A DNA stretch of 44,275 nucleotides from Lactifluus volemus (taxonomy: Eukaryota; Basidiomycota; Agaricomycetes; Russulales; Russulaceae). Numbering within the stretch: the stretch's first letter is position 1; the number at the start of each line of letters is the position of its first letter. Shown here piece by piece: positions 29,636 through 40,693 of the stretch. The notes below the pieces were generated by a model. It searched no databases and was not told the DNA's origin. It saw nothing but the letters and a program-made list of their open reading frames with translations. The DNA lies in assembly GCA_022376515.1 (NCBI GenBank), contig WTXI01000296.1, positions 1-44,275 of the forward strand. Reading direction: 5' to 3'. Both the position numbers and the translations under genes were made by a program.

Positions 29636-30300
29636 GAAAATTCGTTATGATACACACATATATAACGTATACATGTCGAAGCAAATGGGGACTTGGCCCT
29701 GGATGGAATACTTGCGCCACTCCACGCTCTGGGAAAGGCGAATCGGGATGAAACGCGATGCCCCATAGCTTATTCTGAACTTCTGTCTGTAATTTTTTTT
29801 TTTTTCACTTTGCGTTCGTGGGTGGTGGGTGCGGGCGCGATGGGGCCTACGGAGTGAAGACGTCATCCTAGTATGAAACAGTTTGGCGACCTCTTGCAAC
29901 CAAAACCTAACGGCGTTTTTCTGCTGGTTATTATTGGAAGAAGAAGCAGCGCACGCGCCAAAAACTTCCATCTAGTAGGACTCTCCGTCCATATTCGTGG
30001 AGCATTGAGCGATATGTGTTCGTGACGTCGCGTTACCAGTGGCGGATAGCACTTGAACGGTTTGCAAGGTGGTGAGATTGACCTGTGTGCGCTGTATCCG
30101 CGCGCATATCATATAAATGTAGGTGAATGTGTGAAAATGAGGTGTGGCTTATAACGAGATGACGAGGAAGGTAGACGCTAGGCTAATTCTGGATACAGTG
30201 CAGGTAGTGAGCAAGTCATCGGCTAGCTCCGGGCCGCCAGCGGCCTTCCCCTGGGCTTGGCTTCCGTTCGTCCACCCTTCCACAGTTTCTCTCCCCATAA
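29636..30300 (+). promoter_or_regulatory. Orphan type A promoter module (no gene directly after it)
   Basis: Type A blocks (CTTGCGCCACTCCACGCTCT, GTTCGTGACGTCGCG, TATAAAT at 30112-30118, GTAGGTGAATGTGTGAAAAT) are well preserved. However, the next gene starts only at 31695, after a second, weaker module. The stretch is near-identical in order to 34330-34990. A (T)14 run lies near 29790-29805. Confidence 0.5.
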
Positions 30301-31279
30301 TTTCTCGCCCCCGCCCCGCATCCCTTGACGACTGCACAAATTATGCGTCTTGGGCCATAGTTACGATTACTGTAATTCCTTTTCATTGGTCGATTTGGTC
30401 GACTTACTTAGCCTGTAAACCTGTGATGTGCTGACTTAGCCTGACTAAGACATTTGGCGTCTCAGCGTCTCGGTGTTCCTCATCCCGTTCGCTTTGTTTG
30501 TCGATATGGCTCTCCACTTTTTTCAAACTTGCCTGAGCTTTTTTCAAAATGAACGTTTGCAAACCCGGTGTGAATCCATGGCGAGTGACCAATCAACCAG
30601 ATCCGGCAACGCTCCATACACCTGCTTCTGTAATTCAAGTTCCCATTTTGGCGTGGATGATCAACCCGCATATCACTCCTAAAATTCTAATCTCTCTCCG
30701 TGGTAACTGAAAAAATCATGCGTGCATCTTGGCCACCATCATTCGCACTTCACGCATGCACAAGTCCGCGTTGTGGGTAAGGTAAAATGAGATCAAGCTA
30801 CCCACACATTGTTCAGCGGATCGTCTGTAGTTCATTCGCGGGTGCGGGTGCGGGTGCGGGTGCGGGTGCGGGTGCCACAGCTAATACTAGTATCAATATT
30901 AGAGGCGAAGGAGAGGTGGCACAGGAGTACTAGTAGACTCAGAGCTTCCTGAGGCAGACGGACTGATGGACGGGGTGACAAGCAGAGTCATCGTGCCAGT
31001 ACAAAACAAGGTCATCACTGATCCGTGCAACCTCTTTCACTAGGAAGCTGCGGAAGCTTCCGCTTGTGCGACTCTCCGAGAACCTAGTCAGTCAGTCTGG
31101 TTACTTTTGGGAAAAACAATATACATACATCCATCATTCTGGGAACTTGTCAGCGCTGGGTGGGGAAGTTCGCTTGGCATTTGCCGTAAACTGTATACGT
31201 AGCATCGCGGGGTAGTTAGGCGAAAGGGAGTGAGATATTTGTCCGTCCGAAGGGAGAATGTGCTGTGGATAAAGCTTAG
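30301..31279. other. Spacer, largely unique
   Basis: 30301-30830 has no counterpart that I can see. 30838-30873 is a (GCGGGT)6 microsatellite. 30875-31000 (ACTAGTATCAATATTAGAGG, GGCACAGGAGTACTAGTAGA) resembles 35190-35290. No gene could be supported; short frames on both strands lack conservation. Confidence 0.45.
30838..30873. repeat. (GCGGGT)6 microsatellite
   Basis: Six perfect tandem copies of the hexamer GCGGGT in non-coding spacer. It is not the fungal telomere repeat TTAGGG. Confidence 0.9.
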
Positions 31280-31694
31280 TGCTTGCTGTGACCAAAAACA
31301 ACGCACGCCAAAAACTTGCATCTAGCAGCCCGAGGGTTGTACGTCCATACCCGTGGCGCTCTGTGTGGTATGTGTTCGTAACCTGGCAGCACTTGAAGTG
31401 TCTGAAGGTAGTAAGGCATTGGCCTGTCTGCGCTATCCGCGCGCATAATGTACAAACGTAGGTGAGTAGTAAGTGAAAGTGAGGAAAAGGAGTTGTGGGT
31501 CATAATGAGGTGGCGACGGCGACGACGGCGATAACGAGGAAGGTGGACGCCAAGTGACTTGAATGTACAATTCTGGATATAGGTCAGCGCCCAACATGGC
31601 CAAGGACACTGCCACCGCCACGGAGTGAGGCATCGGTCGCCCAAGACCTGTACGCTCTTCAATTGCATCCACGTCATTACTCACCTCCCTAAAA
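31280..31694 (+). promoter_or_regulatory. Type A upstream module of copy 7, degenerate TATA
   Basis: Blocks ACCAAAAACAACGCACGCCA, GTCTGCGCTATCCGCGCGCA and GGTCATAATGAGGTGGCGAC are present. In the TATA position (about 31445, 250 bp before the ATG) the sequence is CATAATGTACAAACGTAGG in place of CATATTATATAAATGTAGG, so the box looks damaged. Confidence 0.5.
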
Positions 31695-33260
31695 ATGCCT
31701 GGTTGCTGCTCTACCATAATTTATCCTCCCCTCATTAGAAGGCCCGGCCGACGTACGCAGTTCCCAATCATGATCATTGTGTCCCTGATCTGTTCCTGAC
31801 CACAAACTTGCCTAATAGGGCTCAACAACAACAGACGACACTCACCTATCCACATCCTCAACGATGACGTGCTTCTCAATATATTTCATCTTTATCGGTT
31901 GGCAGAACCGGACGAATTCGAGGATGAGAAAGGCTCGTTGAACTACAGATGGGACCGTCAACGTTCAAGTTGGTGGTACAAACTGGCACATGTTTGTCGA
32001 CTGTGGCGAAATCTTATTCTTGAATCGCCATCCCGACTCAACCTTCATCTCTTGTGCGCCAATGGTGTGCCTGTAGCGGACGTGCTTGCACATTCACCAC
32101 CTCTACCACTCACCATCCGTTATCGAGCTTTTCCGGAGATAACAGCAGAAGATGAATCGGGTATATTTCTCGCACTTTCTCACCGTGATCGGGTGCATCA
32201 CGTTGACCTTTGGATGCCAAATGTGGGGAAGTTCGTCACGGCTATGGATGATCAATTCCCGATTCTGGAACGCATGTATATCCATTCAGGGACCAAAGTC
32301 GACCTTCCTCTCACGTTTCAAGCCCCCAATCTACGCAATCTCATACTATCGACGGCTTCCCTTTCAATCGTATCTCCCTTGCTCACAACTAGTACTGTCG
32401 GACTCGTCACTCTCGAGCTTCTCAATATCCTGCCATCTGCCTATTTCCCTCCGAGTTATATACTTTCTCGGCTTGCACTTATGGCCACGCTGGAGAGGCT
32501 GTCCATTACATTTCATTCCCTTATCACCAATCATGATGTTGAAAGGCAGTTGCACCAGACACCGGACACGATCACACTTCCTAACCTACGCCAATTTTTG
32601 TTCCAAGGTACAGCCACATATTTGGAAGGTCTTGTTACTTGGATCAGCGTCCCTTCCCTCAGCGTCCTTCGTGTCAACCTTTTTAATCAGCTCCCCTTCA
32701 CAGTTCCACGCCTCTGTCAGCTCATGCAATCATCCGAGAACCTCACATTTAGGGCTGTCCAGGTAACTTTCGGTGCCCTTGCCGTTTCCTTACATGCGGT
32801 CCCTTGGAAGTCGGACACTCCCTTGATGTTGCAGATCAGGTGCGGACACTGGTATCTCGACTCGCGGGTAGTCTCTGCGATTCCATTCTTTGGTACACTT
32901 TCACCTGCACTTTCTTTTGTCGAGCAAGTTACATTCAGTTACGACGAGCGCTATCAACAACTCGAATGGCTCAACAATGTCGACCGAAGTCAGTGGCATG
33001 AACTTCTTAGGCCGTTCACCAACGTGAAGACCATTCATGTAAAAGATGGTCTCATCAGCAAAATCTTCCGATCCTTACAATCTGACGATGGAGAGCCACC
33101 ACTCGAGCTCCTTCCGAATCTTGAAGAGATTGGATATTCTGGAGGAAGCGATGCTCGGGACGCATTTACCAGATTTCTTAATGAACGACAAGTATTGGGC
33201 TATCCCGTGAGCCTGCGGTTGGTGGATCGATCGACGTTCTTTATACCTCAGTATTTGTAG
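31695..33260 (+). CDS. F-box-like leucine-rich protein, copy 7
   Basis: Exon 1 31695-31752 (MPGCCSTIIYPPLIRRPGR), intron 31753-31818 (66 nt, GTACGC...CTAATAG), exon 2 31819-33260; 499 aa. The unspliced frame ends at TGA. Exon 1 is 6 nt shorter at its 3' end than in GTAAGC copies, but both classes stay in phase 1. F-box region HILNDDVLLNIFHLYRLAEP with a two-residue SS insertion (WDRQRSSWWYKLAHVCRLWR). Loop 1 is RYRAFPEITAEDES; loop 2 DERYQQLEWLNN is nearly that of copy 2. The tail NERQVLGYPVSLRLVDRSTF departs from GHP. This is the only intact copy with that change. Confidence 0.88.
31753..31818 (+). other. Intron of copy 7, 66 nt, GTACGC donor
   Basis: GTACGC donor and CCTAATAG acceptor. Joining CGA C to GG CTC gives RRLNNNRRHSP. 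It contains an in-frame TGA. The unusual donor base at position 4 is shared with copies 1 and 8. Confidence 0.72.
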
Positions 33261-33789
33261 TGTGTGGGCGGTGCTAGACGCGAATTGGTGGATCGAAGTA
33301 CGTCTCTCGACACAACTACCCATATCTTAATCGCGCTCACACCGTGACACCCGCCTACTATCCTGTTTATGATGACCACCAGATTTTAGTCTTGGTGAGA
33401 TCGCGAAAAAAGCGGCCCAACTAGCTTATCTTAGTCAACATAGGCGTATGCATCCCTCATGACTGTCATGTACCCTTCCTCAGATGCTCTAAGTATAATT
33501 TATCTCTCCATACATGTTGGCCATCGTTATTCGCGTTTCGAGCACGGTGTCATTTCCTTGTGATGTATTTACATACTCTCTGCGGCTGTTTATGCCTGCC
33601 ACGTATCAACAACTGAAATGCTTATCAAGTCTTGCAATCTCGTGACGTACTGACCAAGACATCTTCAATCTTCTGCTCTTCTTGCCCTTGTGTGCAAGCC
33701 AGTCACCCCTCTTTGTCGGCATGCGTCTGCGCTAGAACTTGAAGCTGCTACGAATGTGACGTGTTTACTGCAATTAGCTGACGATACTC
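33261..33789. other. Conserved 3' flank of copy 7
   Basis: Non-coding. Paralogous to 28628-29079 and 37124-37620. Confidence 0.5.
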
Positions 33790-34325
33790 CGCCACCCTCA
33801 TAACCTCGTCGTATGGAAGGCCATATATAACGAGGGTACAGAGGGGTGAGCTGCTAGTGAAAAGTCCAACCGGCGTGGCCACCCGTCCAAGAAGCTCACT
33901 AAAGTCTACAATTGATGAACTTTTCCCTGAACGATGCGACCCCATCTAACGCCCAACTAGCCATGGCGATTCAGCTCCTGCGAGCGTCTCTCAAGTTTTT
34001 ATCCCCAAATCATACAAAGCGTGAGTTTGTCCGAGTCAAACATGATGACACCACACAGCCTGCCAGTAGTTCATTTCGGCCCCGTCAGCACCTCTCGTCG
34101 CCTTTCTCATCAAGCTGTCCTGGTACAGCCGCATATTCATGAGCCACCTGAACCTCCCTCCTCAAATTCGAATAGAAACACCAAGTTATCGTCCATGGGC
34201 ATTCAGGGAACTTGAAGAGGCGCTTCTACTTCCGACGTTGCGGGTAAGGCCAAGGGCCCAGGAGAGGCCGGGGGAACGCAGAATGGCAAGGATAGCGGCG
34301 ATCGGTGCGGGTTAACTTGAATCTC
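33790..34325 (+). repeat. Module M, unit 7, with its own TATA box
   Basis: TATATAA at 33824-33830, then CGAGGGTACAGAGGGGTGAG. An ATG frame reads MAIQLLRASLKFLSPN, then RVKHDDTTQPAS, and stops at 34142 after a deletion relative to unit 6. The alternative frame retains QPHIHEPPEPPSSNSN. Function unknown. Confidence 0.5.
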
Positions 34326-35560
34326 ACTTCGTGAAAAGAAAATTCGTTATGATGTATTTCACACATATATAAAGTATACATGTCAAAGCAAATGGGGACT
34401 TGGCCCTGGACCGAATACTTGCGCCACTCCACGCTCTGGGAAAGGCGAATCGGGATGGAACACGGTGTCCCATAGCTTATTCTGAACTTCTGTCTGTAAT
34501 TTTTTTTTTTCACTTGCGTTCGTGGGTGGTGGGTGCGGGCGCGATGGGACCTACGGAGCGAAGACGTCATCCTAGTATGAAACAATTTGCCAAAACCTAA
34601 CGGCGTTTTTCTGCTGGTTATCATTGGAAGAAGAAACAACCCACGCCAAAACCTTACATCTAGTAGGACTCTCCGTCCATATTCGTGGAGCATTGAGCGG
34701 TATGTGTTCGTGACGATTAGTGGATAGCACTTGAAAGGTTTGAAGGTGGCGAGATTGATCTGTCTGCGCTGTATCCGCGTGCATACTGCATAAATGTAGG
34801 TGAGTGTGTGAAAAGGAGGTGTAGCTCATAATGAGGTGACGACGGCGACGACGACGATGACGAGGAAGGTAGGCGCTAGGTCAAGACCGACGCTAGGCTG
34901 ATTCTGGATACAGTACAGGTCAGCACCAGTGCAAGTCATCGGCTAGCTCCGGGCCGTCAGCGGTACCTCGCCTTCTCCCGCTCCTCATCCTTGCTTGGCT
35001 TACAGTATCGTGTGTAGCAGCACCTCTTTCCTGAACACCCACACAAGATACGCTGGATCATACACCTGCATACAGTATACTAATATGTTCGAATGGAGGA
35101 CAGCGGCGCGGCAAGAAGAAATGTATGCACAGTATGTGGGTTTGGGCTGGTCCGGTCATTTCACATATCGGTCATGTGCATGCAGTCACGGGTGTAGGTG
35201 CCTCAGCAGTACTAATATTAGTATCAGGGGCAGAGGGCGATGCGCCACAGGAGCAGTAGACTCGAAGCATCCTGACGCAGATGCGGATGGAGAATAGCAG
35301 ACTCGTTGATCCAGTATGAAACAATCGTCTTTGATCCCTGCGACTTCTCTCGCAGGCCCAATCCTGGGAGGCTCAGCTTGAGCAGTGCCCGCTTACTACT
35401 AGTATTTTGTGTGGACGCCAGGGTGCTATTTCTGTATATAGATACCGGTCTGCGCCAACCTTCGCCAAGCACACCGCCACCGCCACGGCAATGAGGCATC
35501 GGTCCTGCACACTGATTTACGCTCTTCTCCACTGGCACGTCATTACTCACATCTCTGAAA
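34326..35560 (+). promoter_or_regulatory. Type A module and rearranged 5' region of copy 8
   Basis: 34380-34880 is a type A module with CATAAAT at 34789-34795, but this is 770 bp upstream of the ATG, not about 245. About 500 bp of other sequence (34900-35400) intervenes, part of it shared with 30880-31000. Only the last stretch before the gene (GTCTGCGCCAACCTTCGCCA, CATTACTCACATCTCTGAAA) is family-like. A (T)10 tract lies at about 34500. No gene supported. Confidence 0.5.
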
Positions 35561-37123
35561 ATGCCTGGATGCTCTACCATAGTTTATCCTCCCCTCATTA
35601 GAAGGCTCGGCCGACGTACGCAGTTCCAAATCATGATCATTGTGTCCCTGATCTGTTCCTGACCACAAACTTGCCAATTACTAATAGGGCTCAACAACAA
35701 TAGACGACACTCACCTATCCACATCCTCAATGATGACGTGCTTCTCAATATATTTCATCTTTATCGGTTTGCAGAACCGGACGAATACGAGGATGAGAAA
35801 GGCTTGTTGAACTACAGATGGGACCATCAACGTTGGTGGTACAAACTGACACATGTTTGTCGACAATGGCGAAATCTTATTCTTGAATCCGAGTCACCAT
35901 CCCTGCCCGGGCTCGACCTTCATCTCTGCTGCACTAATGGTGTACCCGTAGCGGACATGCTCGCACATTCACCACCTCTACCACTCACCATCTATTATCA
36001 CTATAATCGGGAGATAACAGTAGAAGATGAATCGGGTCTATTGCTCGCACTTTCTCACCGTGATCGCGTGCATCACGTTGACCTTCGGATGTCAAATGTG
36101 GAGAAGTTCGTTACGGTTATGGATGATCGATTCCCCGTACTGGAATACATGTTTATCAATTCTTGGACCGAAGTTGACCTTCCTGAAACGCTTCAAGCCC
36201 CCAATCTACGCCATCTCATACTGTCCGTCCCGATGCCATCTCCCTTACTCACAACTACCGCCGCGGGACTCGTCACTCTCTCGCTTCTCGATATCCCGGC
36301 GTCTGCCTATCTCCCTCCGAGTTATATGCTTACTCAGCTCTCGCTTATGGCCAAGCTGGAGAGGTTGTCCATCACTTTTCTTTTTATTTTCTCTTTCCCC
36401 AACCATGATATTGAAGAGCAGTCACACCAGACACCGGACGTGACTACACTTCTTAACCTACGCCAGTTATTGTTCCGAGGTACGGCCACATATTTGGAAG
36501 GCCTTGTTGCTTGGATCAGTGCCCCTTCCCTCAGCATCCTTCGTATCAATCTTATTAATCACCCCCCCAACCTCCCCTTCACGGTTCCCCGCCTCTGGCA
36601 GTTCATCCAATCATCCGAGAACCTCACATCTAGGGCTGTCCAGGTAACTTTCGGTGCTCTTACCGTTTCCTTACATGCGGTCCCTTGGAAGTCGGACACT
36701 CCCTTGATGTTGCAGATCAGGTGCGCCGATCTCGACTGGCGGGTAGTGTCTATGGCGCAACTCTTTGGTTCACTTTCACCTGTACTTTCTGTTGTCGAGC
36801 AAGTTGCACTCAGCTACGACGAGCACTGTCTACCCAACAATGTCGACCGAAGACAATGGCATGAACTTCTTAGGCCGTTCGCCAACGTGAAGGCCATTCG
36901 TGTAAAAGATGGTCTCACCAGCAAAATTCTCCGTTCCTTACAATCTGAAGATGGAGAACCACCACTCGAGCTCCTTCCGAGTCTTGAGGAGATTGGATAT
37001 TCTGGAGGAAGCGATGCTCAGGACGCATATACCAGATTTCTTAATGAACGACAAGTGTCGGGCCATCCCGTGAGCCTGAGGTTGGTGGATCCTTCGATGT
37101 TCGATATACCTCAGTATCTGTAG
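35561..37123 (+). CDS. F-box-like leucine-rich protein, copy 8
   Basis: Exon 1 35561-35615 (MPGCSTIVYPPLIRRLGR, one Cys missing), intron 35616-35687 (72 nt, GTACGC...CTAATAG), exon 2 35688-37123; 496 aa. The unspliced frame ends at TGA. After the core (HILNDDVLLNIFHLYRFAEP, WWYKLTHVCRQWRNLILESE) there is an insertion, ESESPSLPGLDLHLCC in place of ESPSRLDLHLyC. Two LRR-side blocks are also altered: SVPMPSPLL is shortened and INHPPNLPFTVP is lengthened. Loop 2 is the shortest (DEHCLPNNVDRRQW). The tail NERQVSGHPVSLRLVDPSMF is canonical. Altered indels everywhere are in frame, suggesting selection to stay readable. Confidence 0.87.
35616..35687 (+). other. Intron of copy 8, 72 nt, GTACGC donor
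   Basis: The longest intron of the family. GTACGC donor, ATTACTAATAG acceptor, in-frame TGA inside. Splicing gives RRLNNNRRHSPIHILNDD. Confidence 0.72.
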
Positions 37124-37620
37124 CGTGTGCGCGATGCTAGACGCTATTTTGTGGATCGAAGTACGTCTCGACACAACTACCCTTATCTTAATCGCGCTCA
37201 CACCGTGACACCCGCCTACGCTCCAGTTCACGATGACCGCCAGATTTCAATCATTGATGAGATCGCAACAAAACGGCCTAGCTTAGCATAGTCTTCGTCA
37301 TGATAGTTGTATGCGTTCTTGATGACCATGACATATCCTTCCTCAGATAGGACTCTAAGTATAATTTGTCTCTCCATACATGTTGACCATCGTTATTCGC
37401 GGTGTCATTTCCGAGTCCTTGGGACGTATTTACGTACACTCTACGACTCGGACTGTTTATGCCTACCACGTATCAACAACTGGAATGCGTATCAAGTCTT
37501 GCAATCTCGTGACATACTGACCAAGACATCTCTCATCTTCTACTCGCTTGCCCCTGTGTGCAAGCCAGTCACCCCTCTCTTCGTTTTTGTCGGCATGCAT
37601 CTGCGCTAGAACTGGAAGCT
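37124..37620. other. Conserved 3' flank of copy 8
   Basis: Non-coding. Same blocks as the flank of copy 7, including CATACATGTTGACCATCGTT. No separate feature. Confidence 0.5.
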
Positions 37621-38130
37621 GCTACGAATGTGACGTGTTTATTGCAATCAGCGATACACTCTTATGAATAGAGCAACCGCGTTTGCTAGTGAAAAGTCCA
37701 ACCAGTTGTATAGCGTCCAAGCACCGAAGTCTTTGACAATTGCGGGACTTTCCCCTGAACGATGCGATCCCATCTAATGCCCAACTCGCCACGGCGATCC
37801 AGTCTAGTACGAGGGTCCCCAAATCCCACAAAGCGTGAGATTGTCGCATATGACACCGTAGTGCCTGCGCGTCCGAGTCCGCGACCAGTTTAGCTCATTT
37901 CGGCCTCATCAGCACTTCTCGTCGCAGTTTTCATCAAGCTGTCCTGGTACAGAAATTCATGAACCATCCGAATGTCAGATTCGAATTGAAACACCACATC
38001 ATCGTCCACGGGCGTTCATTTAGGAAAGAGGCGCTTCTACTTCCGATGTTGCGGGTAAGGCCAAAGGCCCAGGAGAAGCTGGGAACGCAAAATGGCGAGG
38101 ATAGCGGTGGTCGGTACGAGTAACTTGACA
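37621..38130 (+). repeat. Module M, unit 8 (strongly decayed)
   Basis: Retains TTGCTAGTGAAAAGTCCAAC, CCCTGAACGATGCGATCCCA and the GGTAAGGCCAAAGGCCCAGG end block. The TATA-bearing start is deleted and all frames are broken. Confidence 0.5.
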
Positions 38131-39079
38131 CAAAAAAAAAAGAAACGGAGTGATTGATAAATCAAGGACGACAAAGTGCTAACGACGGAAAGATAAAGGA
38201 CGGTATGATTGTACCAAATACGTGTCAAAATATTCGAGTAATGTTAATGTACAAGTATACCTTATTCATATACTCTACCCATTTGTCAGTGACTGATGTG
38301 GAGGCACGAATACATACAAATATATCATGATTTGTGGTATGTATGGAGATCACAGCTAGCCAGCGACCGTCGTCCGCTCTTAGTCTCCCACATTCGCTGC
38401 TGTTGCAATTTGTCTTGGCACTGGACCGGATATTTGCGCAGCTCCATGCTCGGGGAAAGACGAATTGAGAGGGACCCAATCGCCCATAGCATATTCACCG
38501 CTCGTCTCCGCTTGCGTGAGTGCGGGCGCCACATGGGAGTACGGAGCGATGACTGAAACAAGATCGTATTGATTCGTGCGACCTCTCGGGGATGTTGCCC
38601 ACTTGGGGGCGTCCGCCTGCGCCAGATGATCCTGCAACAATCAGAGTCGGTCGGTCGGTCATTACCACCTGTGTAACAGGGGTTTCGCTGGTTATCATTT
38701 GGAGAAGAAACAACGCACGCTGTCTAGCAGAGCTGTAGTACGTCCCCTATCCGTGGCGCTTTTGTGCCAGTGTTCGGCGTGACGTGGCGTTGGTGGACCA
38801 GTGTTGACCTTTCTGCGCTGTATCCGCACGCATATTATATAAATGTAGGGGTACGTGAAAGTGTGAAAAAGTGGTTCATAATGAGGTGACGACGGCGGCG
38901 ATGATAATGACGAGGAAGGTGGATGCCAGCGTCCAACCCTGGATATAGGTCAGCGTCCTACTACACCGCCAGCGCCGGCACCACTTTAGGCCCGGGAATG
39001 AGGCATCAGTCATCCAAGAGGCCTACACATTGCTGAACACTATTCGATCACATCCACATCTTTACTCGCCTCCCTGAAA
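38131..39079 (+). promoter_or_regulatory. Partial module P and type A upstream module of copy 9
   Basis: 38255-38390 is a shortened module P (TGATGTGGAGGCACGAATAC, also at 26313). The type A module follows: GGATATTTGCGCAGCTCCAT, GGTTATCATTTGGAGAAGAA, GGCGTGACGTGGCGTTGGTG, TATATAAA at 38836-38843 (244 bp before the ATG), GTGGTTCATAATGAGGTGAC. Confidence 0.55.
38836..38843 (+). promoter_or_regulatory. TATA box of copy 9
   Basis: CATATTATATAAATGTAGG, identical in context to the box of copy 2. Confidence 0.6.
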
Positions 39080-40693
39080 ATGCCTGGTTGTTGCTCTACC
39101 ACATTTTATCCTCCCCTCATTAGAAGGCTCGGGCTCGGCCGACGTCACGGTAAGCAGTTCCAAATCTTTGTATCCTTAATCTGTTGACAAAGATTAGGAC
39201 TCGACAGCAATAGAAGACAATCACCTATACGTATCCTCAACGACGATGTGCTTCTCAATAGAACACACTCAGGCTCACCTATACGTATCCGAGTCCTCAA
39301 CGATGACGTGCTTCTCAACATATTTAATCTCCATCGGCTGGCAGAACCGGTCCACTGGCAATATGAAGAGAATATATTGAACATTAAATGGCGCCGCCAA
39401 CGTTGGTGGTACAAACTGGCACATGTTTGTCGACAATGGCGAAATATTATTCTTGAATCCCCATCCCGGCTCGACCTTCATCTGCTCTGCACAGTTGGTG
39501 TGCCTGTAGCGGACATGCTCACACATTCACCACTTCTACCACTCACTGTTTATTATCACACTAAGGGTCGGGGGATAACAGCAGAAGATGAGTCGGGTTT
39601 AATACTCGCTCTTTCGCACCGTGATCGCCTGCATCACGTCGACATTTGGATGTCAAATCCGGGGAAGTTCGTCGCGGTTATGGATGATCAATTCCCTGTT
39701 CTGGAACACATGAATATCCAATCTTGGACCGAAGTTGTCCTTCCTGTCACGTTTCAAGCCCCAAATCTACGCCATCTCAGACTGTCGATGGCTTCCCTTC
39801 CAATTGAATCACCCTTACTCACAACGAGTACCGCCGGACTCGTCACTCTCGAGCTTATAGATATCCCCGAATCCGCCTATTTCCCTCCAAGTTATATACT
39901 TACCCGACTTTCGCTTATGCTCCAGCTAGAGAGGCTGTCCATTACATTTCGTTCCTCTACCCCCGACCATGACGTTGAAAGGCAGTCGCGCCAGACCCCG
40001 GACATAATGACGACACTTCCTAACCTACGCCAGTTTTTGTTCCGAGGTACGGCCACATATTTGGAAGGCCTTGTTGCTTGGATCAGCGTCCCTTCCCTCA
40101 GCATCCTTCGTGTCAATCTTTTAAATCAGCTTCCCTTTTTGGTTCCAAGCCTCTGCCAGTTCATCCAATCATCCGAGAACCTTACATTTAGGGCAGTCCA
40201 GGTAGCCTTCCGTGTGCTTGCCGTTTCCTTACATGCGGTCCCTTGGAACCAGGGCAATCCCTTGATGTTGCAGATCACGTGCGGAGATCTCGACATGCAG
40301 GTTGCGTCTGCAGTTCAATTCTTTGGTACACTTTCACCTGTACTTCCTGTTGTCGAGCAAGTTGCACTCAGCTACGACCAGCACTATTATCCATCAGCAT
40401 GGCACATCAATGTCGACCGAAGTCAGTGGCGTGAACTTCTTAGGCCGTTCACCAATGCGAAGACCATTCATGTAAAAGATGGTCTCATTAGCAGAATCTT
40501 CCATTCCTTACCATCTGACGAGGGAGAGCCACCACTGGAGCTCCTTCCGAATCTTGAGGAGATTGGATATTCTGGAGGAAGCGATGCTCGGGACGCATTT
40601 ACCAGATTTCTTAATGAACGACAAGTATCGGGCCATCCCGTGAGCCTGCGCTTGGTGGATCCTTCGATGTTCGACATACCTCAGTATCTGTAG
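39080..40693 (+). CDS. F-box-like leucine-rich protein, copy 9, with duplicated F-box start
   Basis: Exon 1 39080-39149 (MPGCCSTTFYPPLIRRLGLG), intron 39150-39197 (48 nt, GTAAGC...GATTAG, in-frame TGA), exon 2 39198-40693; 521 aa, the longest copy. A 60-nt in-frame tandem duplication repeats the start of the F-box core: SPIRILNDDVLLN (residues 32-44) and SPIRIRVLNDDVLLNIF (residues 50-66). The second copy continues normally into WWYKLAHVCRQWRNIILESP. Loop 1 is YYHTKGRGITAEDES; loop 2 is DQHYYPSAWHIN. The body is closest to copy 4. The tail is NERQVSGHPVSLRLVDPSMF. Whether the extra helix-like segment affects Skp1 binding is unknown. Confidence 0.88.
39150..39197 (+). other. Intron of copy 9, 48 nt
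   Basis: GTAAGC donor, CCTTAATCTG branch-like region, AAGATTAG acceptor. It is the shortest of the set, and the unspliced frame stops at TGA. Confidence 0.75.

Noticed and set aside
30838..30873. Telomere-like repeat
   Set aside because: The unit is GCGGGT, not TTAGGG, and it is only six copies inside a spacer.
34226..34693. 155-codon minus-strand frame between copies 7 and 8
   Set aside because: It spans two unrelated repeated modules (M and type A), includes a lysine run from a poly-T tract, and is broken in the paralogue at 29401-29971.
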